A model generated the notes under the pieces. It saw only the letters and a list, made by a program, of their open reading frames with translations. It had not been told where the DNA came from and made no database searches. A program made the position numbers and the translations under genes. This document shows positions 49,043 through 59,407 of a stretch of 64,000 nucleotides of DNA, one piece after another. Source of the DNA: Posidoniimonas polymericola. Lineage in GTDB: Bacteria; Planctomycetota; Planctomycetia; Pirellulales; Lacipirellulaceae. Where the stretch lies: positions 186,001 through 250,000 of the forward strand of contig NZ_SJPO01000004.1 in NCBI RefSeq assembly GCF_007859935.1, written 5' to 3'. Numbering within the stretch: position 1 is the first letter of the stretch; each line of letters opens with the position of its first letter.

Positions 49043-49990
49043 TCAACCGTTGGCCTGCGACGGGTACTTGGCCATCAGCCTTAGCACCTCGTCGATCTGC
49101 TCGGGCTTCTCGAAGCCGATGGTCATGGCGTCCATGAAGTCGTGGCCCTGGGCAAACTTCATGCACTCCTCGCGCTGATCGGCCAGCTTGCCCTCGCCTA
49201 AGATCTTCATGCCGATGATCGCCTTGCCGGCGGCCTTGGCCTGACGCAGGACGGCGATGACCTCGTCGGGCGAGGCGTCCATCAGCACGCCCTTGGGGTT
49301 AATGCGGGCGAGGATAACGTCGACCCACGGCTCGGCGGCGGCGGCCTTGAGGGCGGTGAAGTCGTGGCACGACACGCCGACCGCCTTGATGCGGCCCTTC
49401 TCCTTCTCCTCGTTCATGACGTCCATGTACGGGTCCATCTTGCCGCGCCACTGGCCGTCCATCAGGCAGTGCAGGAGGACGATGTCGAGGTAGTCGGTGG
49501 TGAGCTCGTGGCGGAATCGCTCGAGCGTGGCGCGGGTGTCCTGGGCGCGCTCGGCGTCGGAGGTCTTGTCCTCGGGGCCGTCGTACCGCCACCAGACCTT
49601 CGTCAGGATGGCGACCTCGTCGCGGGGGATCGTGCGGAGCGCCTCGCGGAAGTAGACGTGCGTGCCGTACAGGTCGGCGAGGTCGAAGAAGCGGAGGCCG
49701 CGGTCGTAGGCGTGGTGGAACAGACTGACGATTTCCTGGAATCCCATCCGCGTCTGGTCGGACTGCCGGTTGCCGCCGTGCACTCCGGTGCCCTGCCCCA
49801 GCCGCGACATCTTCACGCCGGTGTCGCCGAGGGTGATCATCGGAGGGGGCGGAACCTCACCGGGCGGCAGGTCCTGCGGCTGGTCGATGGTCGACGACTG
49901 CTCGGCCGCTACCGCTGACTGGGCGGCGGCCATGCCCGCGGCCAGGCCGGCCGAGGCGCCGAGAAACTTCCTGCGATCAAGATCCGACAT
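49043..49990 (-). CDS. Tat-exported aldo/keto reductase
   Basis: A 315-residue aldo/keto reductase with a twin-arginine signal (DRRKFLGASAG) at the N-terminus. The catalytic tetrad is seen as Asp and Tyr in FFDLADLYGTH, Lys in AILTKVWW and His in VLLHCLM, so it should reduce carbonyls with NAD(P)H. It carries an insert (EEKEKGRIKAVGVSCHDF is normal) and ends in the cofactor-binding region. As the fold needs NADPH, export by Tat with cofactor bound is expected. Confidence 0.88.
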   Translation of the reverse strand: MSDLDRRKFLGASAGLAAGMAAAQSAVAAEQSSTIDQPQDLPPGEVPPPPMITLGDTGVKMSRLGQGTGVHGGNRQSDQTRMGFQEIVSLFHHAYDRGLRFFDLADLYGTHVYFREALRTIPRDEVAILTKVWWRYDGPEDKTSDAERAQDTRATLERFRHELTTDYLDIVLLHCLMDGQWRGKMDPYMDVMNEEKEKGRIKAVGVSCHDFTALKAAAAEPWVDVILARINPKGVLMDASPDEVIAVLRQAKAAGKAIIGMKILGEGKLADQREECMKFAQGHDFMDAMTIGFEKPEQIDEVLRLMAKYPSQANG

Positions 49991-50115
49991 GATGAGAAGC
50001 CTTTCCGAGGGCCGCGGGGCCCCTCAAGGAGACGGTGAGGAGTGACTAGCGAGAGCGGCAAACGCCCCCGCCATCATACCCCGCTCGGTCAGGCGAGAGA
50101 ACCAGCCAGGGCGGC

Positions 50116-50137
50116 GGCCCCCGGGGGGACGGGGGCC
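50116..50137 (-). terminator. Hairpin after the barrel-protein gene
   Basis: GGCCCCCG (50116-50123) and CGGGGGCC (50130-50137) pair with a 6-nt loop, 27 bp after the stop of the gene on the minus strand. No T-run follows. Confidence 0.35.
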
Positions 50138-50163
50138 ACTCCGCCGCGGCTCGCAGACGAGAA

Positions 50164-51417
50164 TCAGAAGCAGCGTTCCATGCCGAGGTAGGCGCCGTGC
50201 AGGATCACGTGGCCGTTGGTCTGCAGCAGGGCGACGTCGTTGATGCCGCGCAGGTCGTGGTAGATCTGGTTGGTCGGCAGCGCGACGCCCGACACGCCGA
50301 TCACGCGGTAGTCGGCCGTCAACCGCCAGCGGCGGGTCGGCTGGTAGGCGAAGCCGAGCGCCATCTCGGCCATCATCGCGACGTCTACCTTGTCGTTGCT
50401 GACCATCCAGCTGGCGCCGTTGTTGGGGCCGTTGTTGATGGTCGCCGTGCCGGCGGCGCCGGAGATCCGCGAGCTCGACTCGCAGAAATTGCCGAACACG
50501 CCCGCCTTGGCCACCGCGGTCAGGCTGAAGCAGCCGGTCATCGGGCGGTTGACGCTGCCGCCTAGCTGGCAGCCGACCAGCAGGTTCTGCGTGTCGATGT
50601 CGTAGTAGAGCTCGTCGGTCTCGTAGGTGAACATCGAGTCGTTCGGGTCGGACGCGAACTGCAGCCGCTCGTCGAAGCGGAACAGGCGGAAACCGACCAG
50701 CGACGCCACCGTCGCCCCCGAGCCGCAGGCGTCGGTCAGAACAATGCCGTGGTTCGCCTCGACGTTGTAGACGTCCATCTCCCGCCGCAGGCGGTGGGCG
50801 AAGGCGTTGTTGGTGAAGTTGTCGGCGGTGGCGCCGCTGTAGTCGAGCTGGTCGTAGTTGAGAATCGCGCTCAGGTTGCCCGCCAGCGACGAGCCGAGCA
50901 CCATCGCCTCCTCGTCGGTCGGCAGCAGCTGCCAGTAGACCAGTTCCAGCCCGTGCTTGGTGCAGGCGTCGTAGCGGGCGAGGCGGGTCTCGAAGCCCAT
51001 GCCGCCGCTGAAATCGGCGTCACGCTGATTGAGGTACTGGAGGTCTTCGTTCGGGTCGTCGTAGGAGAAGGCGTAGTTGTTGCCGTGGTCGCGCTGCAGG
51101 TAGAGGGCGCCAAGCGAGAACGACCAAACCGCCGATGGGGGCGCCGGGGCGGCACAGGACGGGTACGCAACGCCACACGCCGCCGCATCAGAGCCGTAGC
51201 AGGACCCACCGGAGTACGCGGAGTCACCAGCACAGCCGGCGCCGTATCCGTAGGCGGCGCCAGCATCGGCGCCCGTCGGCCCGCAGGTGCTGCAGCCGGG
51301 GTTCACGCCGCACGGGGCGCAGTACGACTCCCAGCTAGCGCCCTGGGCTAGCAGGGGCAGATTCGTTCCACAAAACCAAACAACCGCAGTCGCTGCGGCC
51401 AACCAGGCCCGAGTCAT
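50164..51417 (-). CDS. Outer-membrane beta-barrel protein, Cys-rich start (BBP7-like)
   Basis: A 417-residue exported protein. A signal peptide (ending LPLLAQ) is followed by a Cys/Gly/Ala-rich stretch (CAPCGVNPGCSTCGPTG and CAGDSAYSGGSCYGSDAAAC) and then a pattern of alternating strands and aromatic residues (WSFSLGALYLQRDHG, YKPTRRWRLTADY-like) ending in a Phe (MERCF), as outer-membrane barrels do. It resembles the planctomycete BBP7 family. Function may be structural or porin-like. Confidence 0.7.
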   Translation of the reverse strand: MTRAWLAAATAVVWFCGTNLPLLAQGASWESYCAPCGVNPGCSTCGPTGADAGAAYGYGAGCAGDSAYSGGSCYGSDAAACGVAYPSCAAPAPPSAVWSFSLGALYLQRDHGNNYAFSYDDPNEDLQYLNQRDADFSGGMGFETRLARYDACTKHGLELVYWQLLPTDEEAMVLGSSLAGNLSAILNYDQLDYSGATADNFTNNAFAHRLRREMDVYNVEANHGIVLTDACGSGATVASLVGFRLFRFDERLQFASDPNDSMFTYETDELYYDIDTQNLLVGCQLGGSVNRPMTGCFSLTAVAKAGVFGNFCESSSRISGAAGTATINNGPNNGASWMVSNDKVDVAMMAEMALGFAYQPTRRWRLTADYRVIGVSGVALPTNQIYHDLRGINDVALLQTNGHVILHGAYLGMERCF

Positions 51418-51904
51418 GAGCGTCGCCTCCCTGCGACCGAGTCAGGACGCGGCTCCCTGCCGTGTCCGCCGGTGCTGATTATCGGTCGCTGGCGGTCCGC
51501 CTTTGCCAGTCCGAGTGGTCGAAGGACGGCCGTTCACCGTTCCTTCTCCCGTTTAACCGCTACAGGCCACACAGTTGCAGGCCGCCAGAAAACGAGCCAA
51601 CCAGACCGCCAAGGCCGGTAGAAAACAGACCCTCGAGGCGCCTTGGCGTCGCCGGCAGGCCCCGCCTGCAAGCAGATTGAGAGTGCGGGCTGCGAGCCAC
51701 CCACTCGCTGCTCAGCGACAACAGCGGCCTGCCGCAATACAGCACGCTTCGGGGGGTCCGCCGGTCGCCTGCTATCTCCCCTTCCCCCTTGCGCCGCTTG
51801 ACTTTATGATGCGGGCTTCGGCGTCCCCTGATGGGGCGCCCACGGTCTGTGCTGCCCGAATCACGACCGACAATCACAACCCCCAACAAGATCCTCGGAG
51901 CCGC
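51418..51904. other. 487-bp divergent region upstream of yajC
   Basis: Between the barrel-protein start and yajC. No gene is supported. A TATGAT sequence at 51805-51810 could be a -10 for yajC; if so, translation would start at the GTG at 51905, since the ATG at 51806 would lie in the promoter. A small GCAGGC-CCC-GCCTGC hairpin is also present near 51655. Confidence 0.45.
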
Positions 51905-52276
51905 GTGCTAGTCCTTGCTGAGATCTCGACCTGCCCCGTTGTCCTCGCTCAGGGGGGCGGCGGCAGCCTGCTATCGCTCCTGCCGCTGGTGCTGATCATG
52001 GCGTTGGGCTACGCCATGTTCGTGCTGCCCCAGCAGAAGAAAGAGCGTTCGTACCGGGAAATGGTCGCCAATCTCAAGGAAAAGGACCACGTGCTGACCT
52101 CCGCCGGGATCTACGGGGTGGTGACCGGCGTGCAGCGGGACCAGGAAAGAGTCACCATCCGGGTGGACGAGGCCACAGGGGCCAAGATCCGCGTCGCGAT
52201 GTGGGCCATTACCGATGTGATCACGGACGAAAAGCCGGGCGACGCCGCGTCGCCCGCCAAGGACAGCAAGAAATAA
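51905..52276 (+). CDS. yajC: Preprotein translocase subunit YajC
   Basis: A 123-residue membrane protein that joins SecDF in the Sec holo-complex. One helix (LLSLLPLVLIMALGYAMFVL) is followed by PQQKKERSYREMVANLKEKD and the YajC beta-domain (DHVLTSAGIYGVVTGV). A GTG at 51905 with GGAG 4 nt before is preferred, giving the normal family length; an ATG at 51806 is possible. SecDF starts 83 bp downstream on the same strand. Confidence 0.88.
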   Translation: MLVLAEISTCPVVLAQGGGGSLLSLLPLVLIMALGYAMFVLPQQKKERSYREMVANLKEKDHVLTSAGIYGVVTGVQRDQERVTIRVDEATGAKIRVAMWAITDVITDEKPGDAASPAKDSKK

Positions 52277-52359
52277 GCGGCCGACCGAGGACCACCTTTC
52301 TCAATCGGGCTTCCTCAATCTGGTTCGGCCTTCTTCCTCTCTCAGGCACTCATTCGAAA

Positions 52360-55300
52360 ATGCGACACACGAAGCCAGCGTTTCGTTTCTCCCCGTTCGC
52401 CCGGGCCGGGCTGCTTGCCTGCCTGCTGGCGGCCCTGATGGTGTCGTTCGCCGCGCCGCAGGCCGCCTACTCGCAGGACGAGGGCGACGCCGCCACCGCC
52501 GAGGCAGCCGCCCCGGCAGACGAAGCCCCTGCCGGCGAAGAAGCCGCTAGCGAGGAGCCGGCAGCCGACGCGACCGACCCCGCGCCTGCGGCCGAGGACT
52601 CCGGCACGGCCGAGCCCGCCGAAGAGGCAACGACTGAAGATCCGGCTGCCGAAGAGGCAAATGCCGCGGCGACCGACGCCGAGGGCGATTCGACGACAAA
52701 CGCCGCCGCAGGCGGGGCCACCCTAGCAGGCGAAGAGGCCGCCGGGTTCGACTGGGCCAACGCCCTGCTGATTATCGCCGTGCTGGTCGTGCCGGTCGTG
52801 GTCGGCAACTGGCTGGCCGGCGTGCTGAAGATGCCGGACCACGGCTGGAAGCTGGCCCTGGTGCTGACCTCGGTCGCCGTGGGCGGGTTGATCGTCGCCA
52901 CCGGCACGTTCAAGGGCGGCACCGACCTCAGCGGCGGCACAACCCTGGTCTATGAGATCGCCGACAAAGACCGCATCATCGATGAGAACAACCCCAACGC
53001 GTCCGCGCCAGAAGAGAGCGGCGAGGGCAAGCAGAAGGTCAAGATCGACCAGGTCATCAACGCCCTAAAGATGCGTGTCGACCCGTCCGGCACCAAGGAA
53101 GTCGCCATCCGGTCGTACGGTGATGACATCGAGGTGATCGTGCCGCAGGCGTCGTCGCAGGACGAACTGAAACACGTCAAGGCAATGCTGACCGACCTCG
53201 GCGAGCTGGAGTTCCGCATCCTCGCCAGCGCCGGTTGGCCGAACGACAAGCCCGTCATCGACGCGGCAATGGCGCTCCCGCCGAGCCAGAAGAGCGTCGA
53301 GATCGGTGGTCAGGAGCGTGGCCGCTGGGTCCAATTCGACGAGCGTGAGTTTGGCGATGGCGAGGGCCGCCTGGTTACCCGCCAGACCCGCGCCGAGCCC
53401 GAGGCCCTGGTGCTGATCGACCCGCTCAACGTCACCGGCGAGTACCTCACCTCGGCCCGCTCCGACTTTGACGAGACCGGCCGCCCCGCGGTCGGCTTCC
53501 GCTTCGACGCCCGCGGGAGCGCCAGGTTTGGCCAGCTCACCGGCGACAACCTGCCGAACGCCTCGGGCCGGCAGCGCTCGCTCGCCATCATCCTCGACGA
53601 GAAGATCCTCTCGGCGCCCGGCATCAAGTCGCGGATCACGAGCAACGGCCAGATCTCTGGCGGCTCGATGACCAAGCAGGAGGTGGAGCGGATCGTCGCG
53701 GTGCTCGACGCGGGCAGCCTGCCGGCGGCGCTCAACAAGACGCCAATCAGCGAAGAGACCATCAGCGCCACGATCGGCGTTAAGACGATTGAGCAGGGCA
53801 AGTTCGCCATCTCGGTCTCGCTGATCGCCGTGCTGATTTTCATCGTGATCTACTACCGCTTCGCCGGCCTGGTTGCCTGCCTGGCGCTCGCCATCAACAT
53901 GCTGCTGGTGCTGGCGCTGATGGTGCTGTTCGGCGCCGCGTTTACCCTGCCCGGCCTGGCCGGCCTGGTGCTGACGGTCGGCATGAGCGTCGACGCGAAC
54001 GTGCTGATCTTCGAGCGTATCCGCGAGGAGATGGCCCGCGGCGCCGCCCTGCGGATGGCGATCCGCAACGGCTTCGACCGCGCCACCACCACCATCGTCG
54101 ACGCCAACGTCACGACGCTGATCACCGGCGTGGTGCTGTACGCGATCGGCACCGACCAGATCCGCGGCTTCGCGGTGACGCTCATCCTCGGCATCCTGAT
54201 GAGTATGTACTCGGCCATCTTCTGCTCGCGGCTGGTGTTCGACATCGCCGAACGGAAGCGGTGGATCAAGTCGCTCAGCTTCTCGCAGATCATTGGCGAC
54301 ACCAGCTTCGACTTCATCGGCAAGCGTGGCATGGCCGCGGTCTTCTCGATCGCGCTGATCGCGATCGGCCTGTTCAGCGTGTTCGGCCGCGGCTCGGGAA
54401 TCCTCGACATCGACTTCACCGGCGGCGCCAGCGTCACCCAGGTGCTGGCCGAGGGCGTCGACATGGGTATCGCAGAGGTCCGCGACACCGTGGCCGCCGC
54501 CCAGGTCGGCGAGGAGACCCTCGGCGACAAGAACCTGACGGTCACCGAGCGGGGCGAGGGCGGCAAGCGTTTCACCGTCCGCTCGAGCGTCGAGGACGTC
54601 GACTCGGTGAAGCAGGCCCTGACCGACGCGTTCGGCGACAAGCTGCTGAAGAACTCGGTCGCGATCGGCGAGGTCAATCCGTTCACCGAGGGCGGCTTCG
54701 AGGGCTCGCAGGTCGAGCTGACCTTCAACCAGGGCGACGCCTACTCCAAGGACGACGGCTTCTCGCACGACGTGCTGGAGGAACGCATCGCGGCCATCCT
54801 GGCCGACAAGGGCGCCAAGGTCGCCCCGGTGCTCGAGAACCCCGAGTATGTCGAAGACAGCAGCCTGCGTTTCAAGGACTGGACGCTAAAGCTGCAGGGC
54901 CAGACCGCCGAGCAGACCCGCGCGGTCGCCGAAGACCTGCAGCAGCAGCTCGCCGGCCAGCCGATCTTCCCGCTGGCCAATAAGATCGGCGGCAAGGTGG
55001 CCGGCGGCATGCAGCGGAAGGCGATCCAGGCGATCGTGGTGAGCCTGCTGGGCATCATCGCGTACGTCTGGTTCCGGTTCCAGAACATCGCGTTCGGACT
55101 GGCGGCGGTGGTCGCGCTCGTGCACGACGTGCTCGTCACGCTCGGCGCCATCGCGATCTCGGCCTACCTGGTGAACATGGTGCCGGCCCTGGCCGAGGCC
55201 CTGCAGATCCAGTCGTTCCAGATCAGCCTAACCGTGGTCGCCGCGTTCCTGACGATCATCGGCTACTCGCTGAACGACACCATCGTCATCTTCGACCGGG

Positions 55301-55608
55301 TGCGCGAGGTGCGGGGCAAGAGCCCTAAGCTCACGTTCTCGATGGTCAACACCAGCATCAACCAGACGCTGAGCCGGACCGTGCTGACCTCGCTCACGAC
55401 CCTGCTCGTGGTAATCCTGCTGTACTTCTTCGGCGGCCCCGGCATCCACAGCTTCGCGTTCGCCTTAGTGGTCGGCGTGATCGTTGGTACCTACAGCACG
55501 ATCTTCATCGCCTGCCCGGCGCTGCTGTCGATGGTGGGCGCCTCGCCCGACCCGGCCGCTAAGTCGGGCGGTTCGTCGGGCGGCTCCTCGTCTTCCGACG
55601 CCGCCTAG
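52360..55608 (+). CDS. secDF: Fused protein translocase subunit SecD-SecF
   Basis: A 1082-residue fusion of SecD and SecF that uses the proton gradient to pull translocating proteins. A signal-like N-terminus is followed by an Ala/Glu/Pro-rich acidic linker (about 40-125). The SecD part includes VYEIADKDRIIDENNPNA, the periplasmic segment with ALVLIDPLNVT and QISGGSMT, and SMSVDANVLIFERIREE-like (SVDANVLIFERIREEMARG) membrane motifs. SecF follows from about residue 635 (DIDFTGGASVTQVLAEG, later VVAAFLTIIGYSLNDTIVIF). The P1-like part of SecD is the model for the fusion at 47750-49030. It is co-linear with yajC. Confidence 0.95.
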   Translation: MRHTKPAFRFSPFARAGLLACLLAALMVSFAAPQAAYSQDEGDAATAEAAAPADEAPAGEEAASEEPAADATDPAPAAEDSGTAEPAEEATTEDPAAEEANAAATDAEGDSTTNAAAGGATLAGEEAAGFDWANALLIIAVLVVPVVVGNWLAGVLKMPDHGWKLALVLTSVAVGGLIVATGTFKGGTDLSGGTTLVYEIADKDRIIDENNPNASAPEESGEGKQKVKIDQVINALKMRVDPSGTKEVAIRSYGDDIEVIVPQASSQDELKHVKAMLTDLGELEFRILASAGWPNDKPVIDAAMALPPSQKSVEIGGQERGRWVQFDEREFGDGEGRLVTRQTRAEPEALVLIDPLNVTGEYLTSARSDFDETGRPAVGFRFDARGSARFGQLTGDNLPNASGRQRSLAIILDEKILSAPGIKSRITSNGQISGGSMTKQEVERIVAVLDAGSLPAALNKTPISEETISATIGVKTIEQGKFAISVSLIAVLIFIVIYYRFAGLVACLALAINMLLVLALMVLFGAAFTLPGLAGLVLTVGMSVDANVLIFERIREEMARGAALRMAIRNGFDRATTTIVDANVTTLITGVVLYAIGTDQIRGFAVTLILGILMSMYSAIFCSRLVFDIAERKRWIKSLSFSQIIGDTSFDFIGKRGMAAVFSIALIAIGLFSVFGRGSGILDIDFTGGASVTQVLAEGVDMGIAEVRDTVAAAQVGEETLGDKNLTVTERGEGGKRFTVRSSVEDVDSVKQALTDAFGDKLLKNSVAIGEVNPFTEGGFEGSQVELTFNQGDAYSKDDGFSHDVLEERIAAILADKGAKVAPVLENPEYVEDSSLRFKDWTLKLQGQTAEQTRAVAEDLQQQLAGQPIFPLANKIGGKVAGGMQRKAIQAIVVSLLGIIAYVWFRFQNIAFGLAAVVALVHDVLVTLGAIAISAYLVNMVPALAEALQIQSFQISLTVVAAFLTIIGYSLNDTIVIFDRVREVRGKSPKLTFSMVNTSINQTLSRTVLTSLTTLLVVILLYFFGGPGIHSFAFALVVGVIVGTYSTIFIACPALLSMVGASPDPAAKSGGSSGGSSSSDAA

Positions 55609-55635
55609 CGGCGCCACGCCAGCGAGACCTACCCA

Positions 55636-55670
55636 TCCCCCGCGGGCCCGACGCCCGCGGGGGATTTTTT
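55636..55670 (+). terminator. Rho-independent terminator after secDF
   Basis: TCCCCCGCGGGC (55636-55647), loop CCGAC, GCCCGCGGGGGA (55653-55664), then TTTTTT: a perfect 12-bp stem 28 bp after the secDF stop. Confidence 0.9.
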
Positions 55671-55796
55671 GTGCGCACACCCGCGCCGGCGGGTGCTGGC
55701 GCCCCCTGCGGACTCCTCTTGCCGTGCCCCGGGCCTGCCTCTATTCTCCGCCCGCTACTGAACCCCCTTGCTCACCGCGCGTTCCCGAGGTTGGCT

Positions 55797-56465
55797 ATGC
55801 CGCCCCAAGCTGCTTCCCGTCGCCCCGCCGCCTGGCTCTCGCTCCTGCTGGCGCTGTCGTGCCTGCTGCCGTCCGCCGGCTGCCCGATGCTGCTGGCGTC
55901 GGGCGTGTACTTCTGGGAAGGCGGCAACATGGTTGACGCCGACTACGACGGACTCAAGCAGCAGCGGGTGGTGGTGTTCTGCCGCCCGCCTTCGTCGTCG
56001 ACGTTCAGCCACGCCGGCGCCGCGCGGGACATCGCCAAGCGGGTCAGCAGCATGCTCGAGCAGAACGTGCCCAAGATCGACATCGTGCACCCGCAGGAAG
56101 TCGACCAGTGGATCGACGAGAACGACTCGGACGACTACAAGGCCCTCGGAAAGGCGGTCGACGCCGACCGCGTCGTGCACGTCGAGCTCGACCACTTCGA
56201 GCTGTTCAGCGGCAAGACCCTCTACCAGGGCGTGTCGGAGGTCTCCGTGACCGTGTACGACATGCGTGACAACGGCCGCCGGCTGTGGGACCGCGAGATG
56301 GGCGAGTTTATCTTCCCGGAGCACGGCGGCGTGCCGGTTCAGGACCGCAGCGTCCAGGACTTCCAGCGGCAGTATGTCGAGATCCTCTCTGGGGCGATCG
56401 CCCGACACTTCTACAAGCACGACCCGCACGCCGGGTTCGCCACCGACGCACTGTCGATCCGGTAG
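55797..56465 (+). CDS. Lipoprotein of unknown function
   Basis: A 222-residue lipoprotein (signal LLALSCLLPSAGC). The mature part has RVVVFCRPPSSSTFSHAGAA, IVHPQEVDQWIDENDSDDYK and an ordered ending GAIARHFYKHDPH, suggesting a Rossmann-like or GTPase-like fold, but no named domain is seen. A similar class of planctomycete lipoproteins may exist, though I cannot name it. It follows the secDF terminator with its own start. Confidence 0.6.
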   Translation: MPPQAASRRPAAWLSLLLALSCLLPSAGCPMLLASGVYFWEGGNMVDADYDGLKQQRVVVFCRPPSSSTFSHAGAARDIAKRVSSMLEQNVPKIDIVHPQEVDQWIDENDSDDYKALGKAVDADRVVHVELDHFELFSGKTLYQGVSEVSVTVYDMRDNGRRLWDREMGEFIFPEHGGVPVQDRSVQDFQRQYVEILSGAIARHFYKHDPHAGFATDALSIR

Positions 56466-56504
56466 CAAGAGTCTTACGCGCCGCAGCGAGATGCCGTCGG
56501 CGGA

Positions 56505-57362
56505 CTACTCAACCCGCGCATCGAGCGTCACCAGTTCGTTGAAGCGGTCGACGTCCGCCCTGCCGGCCCAGGCGATGCCCCGCAGCAGCAGGGCGCGGAA
56601 CACCGGGTCGTCGAAGGTCCACATGTAGTGGCCCGGGATCGACACGAACACGCGTCCCCTGCCCCGCTCGACGGTCCAGAATAGCGGGCGTGGCTCGCCC
56701 TCTTCCTCCGACGTGCCGATCAGGTCGAGCTTGCTCGGGTCGCCGGTCAGCCGCCAGTAGGCCTCGTCGACAAAGTCGACCTTGTCGAGGTTCCGGGCGA
56801 TCGGGTGGTCGGCGCCGGGCGAGAAGTCCATGTGCAGCAGGCCGTGCCGGTAGCTGATGCTGCCACCCTTGCTGGCCAGGCCGATCCGCTTGGCGAACTC
56901 CGCCTCGCCGCCGCGCCCGTCGACGGCCCAGTGGATGTAGACCAGCCCGCCGCCGCGGGCCAGGAACGGATCGATCACGAACGATCGGTCGTCGTCCCAG
57001 CGGCCGCGTTGGTAGAACACCATGACGTCGGCGTCGGCTGCCTGCTCTTCGGTCGGCAGCTCCCACGCGTCCTCGACCGTGGTCTGCGGCGTCCTCTCCA
57101 GCAGCGGCTTCCACACCTTCTGCCAGGCCGGGTAGTCGTGCTCGCCGGTCGAGTGGTCCTTCGGCCCGGCGACCAGCAGCACCTTGAGCGGCTTCGCTGG
57201 GGCGGTGGCGTCGCTGCCGGCGAGCAGCGTTTCGACCTCGGCCTGGGTCCTCGCGGCCGGCGGGGCCTTCTCGGGGTAGACCGGCATTCTGTAGGAAGGC
57301 TCGCCGCTGGCGGACGCCACGCAGAGGGTCAGCAACGCCGCTCCGAGGAGAGGGGAACGCAT
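56505..57362 (-). CDS. Exported ThuA-domain protein
   Basis: A 285-residue protein with a signal peptide and a ThuA (trehalose-utilisation-like) domain: VLLVAGPKDHSTGEHDY, then VMVFYQRGRWDDDRSFV, GGGLVYIHWAVDG and FSPGADHPIARNL. The fold is a class I glutamine-amidotransferase-like fold; its substrates are probably sugars or oligosaccharides (inferred). The ATG at 57362 gives the signal peptide; the open frame extends 22 codons upstream. Confidence 0.87.
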   Translation of the reverse strand: MRSPLLGAALLTLCVASASGEPSYRMPVYPEKAPPAARTQAEVETLLAGSDATAPAKPLKVLLVAGPKDHSTGEHDYPAWQKVWKPLLERTPQTTVEDAWELPTEEQAADADVMVFYQRGRWDDDRSFVIDPFLARGGGLVYIHWAVDGRGGEAEFAKRIGLASKGGSISYRHGLLHMDFSPGADHPIARNLDKVDFVDEAYWRLTGDPSKLDLIGTSEEEGEPRPLFWTVERGRGRVFVSIPGHYMWTFDDPVFRALLLRGIAWAGRADVDRFNELVTLDARVE

Positions 57363-57404
57363 GAAAATCTCCCGCAACGCCGGCCGTCGCCGGCGGCCAA
57401 AGGA

Positions 57405-57445
57405 CAAGAAAAAACCGCCCGGCCACACACGGGGGCCAGGCGGTT
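57405..57445 (-). terminator. Rho-independent terminator of the HMA-like gene
   Basis: AACCGCCCGGCC (57413-57424) pairs with GGCCAGGCGGTT (57434-57445) with one mismatch; on the minus strand a T-run (TTTTTT) follows. It ends the transcript of the gene at 57481-57846. Confidence 0.8.
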
Positions 57446-57480
57446 GTATTCTAACCGATAGCGTGGGTCGGCGCCCGGTG

Positions 57481-57846
57481 TTACGAGGCGTCTACCTTCA
57501 GCTCGACGTCTGTGAAGTCTTCCATCTCGAGGGCCTCGATGGCCTTGGCGGGGTCGAACTCGCCCCCCTCAACGGCGACCACGGCGGTCTTGGTCTCGAG
57601 GTCGACGCTCACGTCCTTCACGCCCGGCTGCTTGGCCAGCGTCTCGCGGACCTTGGGGACGCACATCACCTCGCAGTGCATCGACGGCACCTGGAACTCG
57701 ACCGTGGGCAGGCCTTCGGTGTTGAACGCAACCTGTTCGACCGGATCGGAGCTGATCACCTGGGTCTTGTCCACCGCCGGGGCTTCGGCGTCGCCGCAAC
57801 CCACGAGTAGCGTGAGCGACAACAGGGTGAGGGTCGTGCGTAGCAT
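57481..57846 (-). CDS. Lipoprotein with heavy-metal-associated (HMA)-like domain
   Basis: A 121-residue lipoprotein (signal LTLLSLTLLVGCG). The mature part has an HMA-like domain: VEFQVPSMHCEVMCVPKVRE and QPGVKDVSVDLETKTAVV. The usual CxxC metal site is CxxxC here (HCEVMC), which would change metal preference or binding. It may be a copper or other metal carrier at the membrane. Transcribed singly, ending at the terminator at 57405. Confidence 0.8.
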   Translation of the reverse strand: MLRTTLTLLSLTLLVGCGDAEAPAVDKTQVISSDPVEQVAFNTEGLPTVEFQVPSMHCEVMCVPKVRETLAKQPGVKDVSVDLETKTAVVAVEGGEFDPAKAIEALEMEDFTDVELKVDAS

Positions 57847-57950
57847 TGGTAGTCTCCGTCTGACGGGTGGCAGTCTGGCCGCGGGGCCACAACGCAAGTC
57901 TAGCCCGGGAGGCCCTGGCCGCAATGTGCGACAAGTCACACTGTGGGGTT

Positions 57951-59341
<1,391 letters not shown>

Positions 59342-59407
59342 AGATAGCAGCGCAAGCCGTTAGCTCGCTTGTGTTTCCGGTTTATCGTATCGCGCTGGCG
59401 GGGGGTG

